Part shown: positions 6,226-7,536 of the stretch, one piece after another
Position numbering within the stretch: position 1 is the first letter of the stretch
How the letters are laid out: every line of letters begins with the position of its first letter
Assembly: GCA_028276125.1 (NCBI GenBank)
Contig: JAPYWY010000074.1
Span: 1 to 7,536 of the forward strand
Direction of reading: 5' to 3'
Length of the DNA: 7,536 nucleotides
Origin: Pseudothermotoga sp.
GTDB taxonomy: Bacteria; Thermotogota; Thermotogae; Thermotogales; DSM-5069
Notes under the pieces: model-generated
The model's input: only the letters and a program-made list of their open reading frames with translations
Told to the model about the DNA's origin: nothing
Databases searched by the model: none
Translations under genes and position numbers: made by a program

Positions 6226-7389
6226 TCATGGTTTTTGCAATCGGCCCATGAAGAGGATGGTGTTGCTGGTTTCTTCCTGAATGAAGAACATGAATGGTCT
6301 ATCTGCCCTGAAGATCACCGGCATGACTGGCATCGCCATCTTGATACCCATGATCACAGCGGTTGCCGCTGCCGCTTCGGTACCCTCTTCGTTGACTTCC
6401 ACGAAGGCTTGGTGTATGACATTTTGGATCTTCAACTTGAGAGTGCCATCGATCTTTGAAAAGTCGGCCCTGTCAGTGAACGGATCGATCATGCCCATCT
6501 TCATGAGCGTTTCCTTCATCGACAGACGTTCCAAGATCTTGAACCTCGGTAAGAACAGCTGGACCCTTGTTTCACTGAGATTCTTCAGCCATTGTTCGAT
6601 CTTTTCTTTGGTTAGATCCTTTTCCAGCTCGATCAACTTGACATTCACTCTCGGCAGCACGATGACCATGGAAAGACTACTTCCCGCGTAAGGAAGTTTC
6701 AGAACTTGGACTTGATCATCCTCGTAGTATTCGAATTTCTCTGTTAGTTCCATCATGTCCACTTCGACCTTTGTATTTTCGTTCACGTAAAAGAAGTCCT
6801 TCTTCGTCAACTTCTCGTCGAACGGTGTTTTCCATCTACCTTTGAAATAGATCGCGTTGGTGAGGATCAATCTGGTGAGACTGTCGACGTCGTCTCTCGT
6901 GAGCATGTTCTTGATCTTCCCTGCGGTCTTTTCTTCGATCCATTCGTTGACCTTTCGAATTGAGTTGTCCAGATCGGTTACGAAATCGACGATGTTCACA
7001 GGCGCTCTGTAATACCTGTCGATGTCTTTGAGGAAAGTTTCGAGCAAGGGATAGTTCTTCTGCACCCACAGCGCGTTGGCCGTGATCAACTTGTAAGCTT
7101 CTGCTGGTTTGTCGAGTGAAGCGATCAATTCTGAAAAGCTTTCGTGGAGCCCTTCGTCTTCGAAGTGCAACACTTGCTTCATCTGCAAAGCCGTGTTTCC
7201 GTCCGCACCGAGGTACGTCATCGCCAGAGCGGTACTTATACTGAACGGTGAGAAAAAGATGTTTCCTTCCTTGCCCGAGAGCACTCTGTAGAGATCCAGA
7301 CCGAACGAGTTCACAGAATTTGCCGCGTTCATCGCGAGGCACACGCCGATGGACAAGAACACGATCACCATCGAGAGTGAGTTCTTCAC
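6226..7389 (-). CDS. Secreted serpin-family serine protease inhibitor
   Basis: A full-length serpin of 387 residues from GTG 7389. Serpins trap target proteases by inserting the cleaved reactive loop into a central sheet. Visible family elements: FFSPFSIS at 45-52, TNAIYFKGRW at 177-186, LPRF at 280-283, the hinge EEGTEAAAATA at 334-344, and the serpin signature FRADRPFMFFI at 360-370. The hinge has the small residues needed for loop insertion, so an inhibitory protein is likely. Counting 17 residues from hinge Glu334 puts P1 at Lys350 and P1' at Met351, predicting trypsin-like targets. An N-terminal hydrophobic stretch (about 6-19, after KNS) looks like a signal peptide, likely cut after VCLA. 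The frame is open to a GTG at 7422, but GAGGGGG at 7398-7404 supports 7389. Bacterial relatives include tengpin and thermopin. The physiological target is unknown. No clear terminator follows it. Confidence 0.93.
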   Translation of the reverse strand: MKNSLSMVIVFLSIGVCLAMNAANSVNSFGLDLYRVLSGKEGNIFFSPFSISTALAMTYLGADGNTALQMKQVLHFEDEGLHESFSELIASLDKPAEAYKLITANALWVQKNYPLLETFLKDIDRYYRAPVNIVDFVTDLDNSIRKVNEWIEEKTAGKIKNMLTRDDVDSLTRLILTNAIYFKGRWKTPFDEKLTKKDFFYVNENTKVEVDMMELTEKFEYYEDDQVQVLKLPYAGSSLSMVIVLPRVNVKLIELEKDLTKEKIEQWLKNLSETRVQLFLPRFKILERLSMKETLMKMGMIDPFTDRADFSKIDGTLKLKIQNVIHQAFVEVNEEGTEAAAATAVIMGIKMAMPVMPVIFRADRPFMFFIQEETSNTILFMGRLQKP

Positions 7390-7430
7390 AGCCTTCGCCC
7401 CCTCAAGGAGTATTCTACACACAGATGATT

Positions 7431-7450
7431 AGAAATCGATGAGAAATCGA
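7431..7450 (-). repeat. Two-copy 9-base direct repeat upstream of the serpin
   Basis: TCGATTTCT occurs twice in direct orientation, at 7442-7450 and 7431-7439, offset by 11 bases (one helical turn). It sits in the short gap between the upstream gene end and the serpin start. It may be a binding site for a regulator, or chance. Confidence 0.4.
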
Positions 7451-7454
7451 ACCA

Positions 7455-7536
7455 TCACGGCGCGATGGGTTTTGGATAGACCACCACGTTGCCATCGCGC
7501 AAGAATATCACGGCAAGATAGATCTTGTTCGCCTCG
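7455..7536 (-). CDS. 3' end of an unidentified gene, cut by the window edge
   Basis: The last 26 codons before a TGA (7455-7457) read in frame to the right edge. The peptide begins EANKIYLAVIFLRDG and ends VVVYPKPIAP. About three quarters of the third positions are G or C, like the neighbouring genes, which is the main reason to regard it as coding. The alternating hydrophobic pattern suggests beta structure, but I do not recognise a family. It lies 65 bases upstream of the serpin start on the same strand, so it may share a transcript with it. The fragment is too short for the open frame alone to be strong evidence. Confidence 0.5.
   Translation of the reverse strand, partial: EANKIYLAVIFLRDGNVVVYPKPIAP

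Noticed and set aside
7412..7417. TAGAAT as the serpin -10 element
   Set aside because: It is a good -10 match, but no -35-like hexamer lies at 16-18 bases and the leader would begin within the ribosome site.
7390..7422. Longer serpin starting at GTG 7422
   Set aside because: There is no ribosome site ahead of 7422, and the extension puts an acidic/basic stretch before the signal peptide. GAGGGGG at 7398-7404 fits GTG 7389, though this is not certain.

Overview
The window looks like part of a thermophilic, Thermotogae-like bacterial chromosome. This is an inference from gene content and style: a tightly packed coding strand with 4-30 base gene overlaps, strong GGAGG/GGTGATC-type ribosome binding sites, several GTG or TTG starts, charged proteins rich in Lys/Glu/Arg, and a secreted serpin of the kind known from thermophilic bacteria. 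I cannot fix genus or species without a search.

Layout. The left end (1-734, + strand) holds the 3' part of an oligopeptide/dipeptide-type ABC transporter ATPase. Everything else reads on the - strand. Read in transcription order, the right edge carries the last codons of an unidentified gene (7455-7536), then a secreted serpin protease inhibitor (6226-7389). Next comes a 218-base gap with a candidate promoter and an inverted repeat. A compact six-gene cluster then runs leftward from 6007 to 752: tctC, tctB, tctA (a tripartite tricarboxylate, TTT-type, uptake system), a KDPG/KHG-type aldolase, a ROK-family kinase, and an RpiR-family regulator with an HTH and a SIS domain. The regulator and the ABC ATPase gene converge with 17 bases between their stop codons.

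How the genes fit together. TctC would capture a carboxylated substrate in the periplasm and TctA/TctB would move it inward. The ROK kinase and the aldolase suggest that the substrate, or its dehydration product, is phosphorylated and then cleaved to pyruvate plus an aldehyde phosphate, as in 2-keto-3-deoxy sugar-acid catabolism. The RpiR-like protein would control the operon. No sugar-acid dehydratase, dehydrogenase or isomerase is present here, so the pathway is incomplete in the window and the substrate is inferred, not shown. The points most worth a second look are the ROK kinase in a place where a PfkB-type KDG kinase would be expected, a SIS domain that has lost its usual serine motifs, a perfect 28-base hairpin just after tctC, an inverted repeat downstream of the candidate tctC promoter, and a serpin whose predicted P1 residue is Lys in a Met-rich reactive loop.
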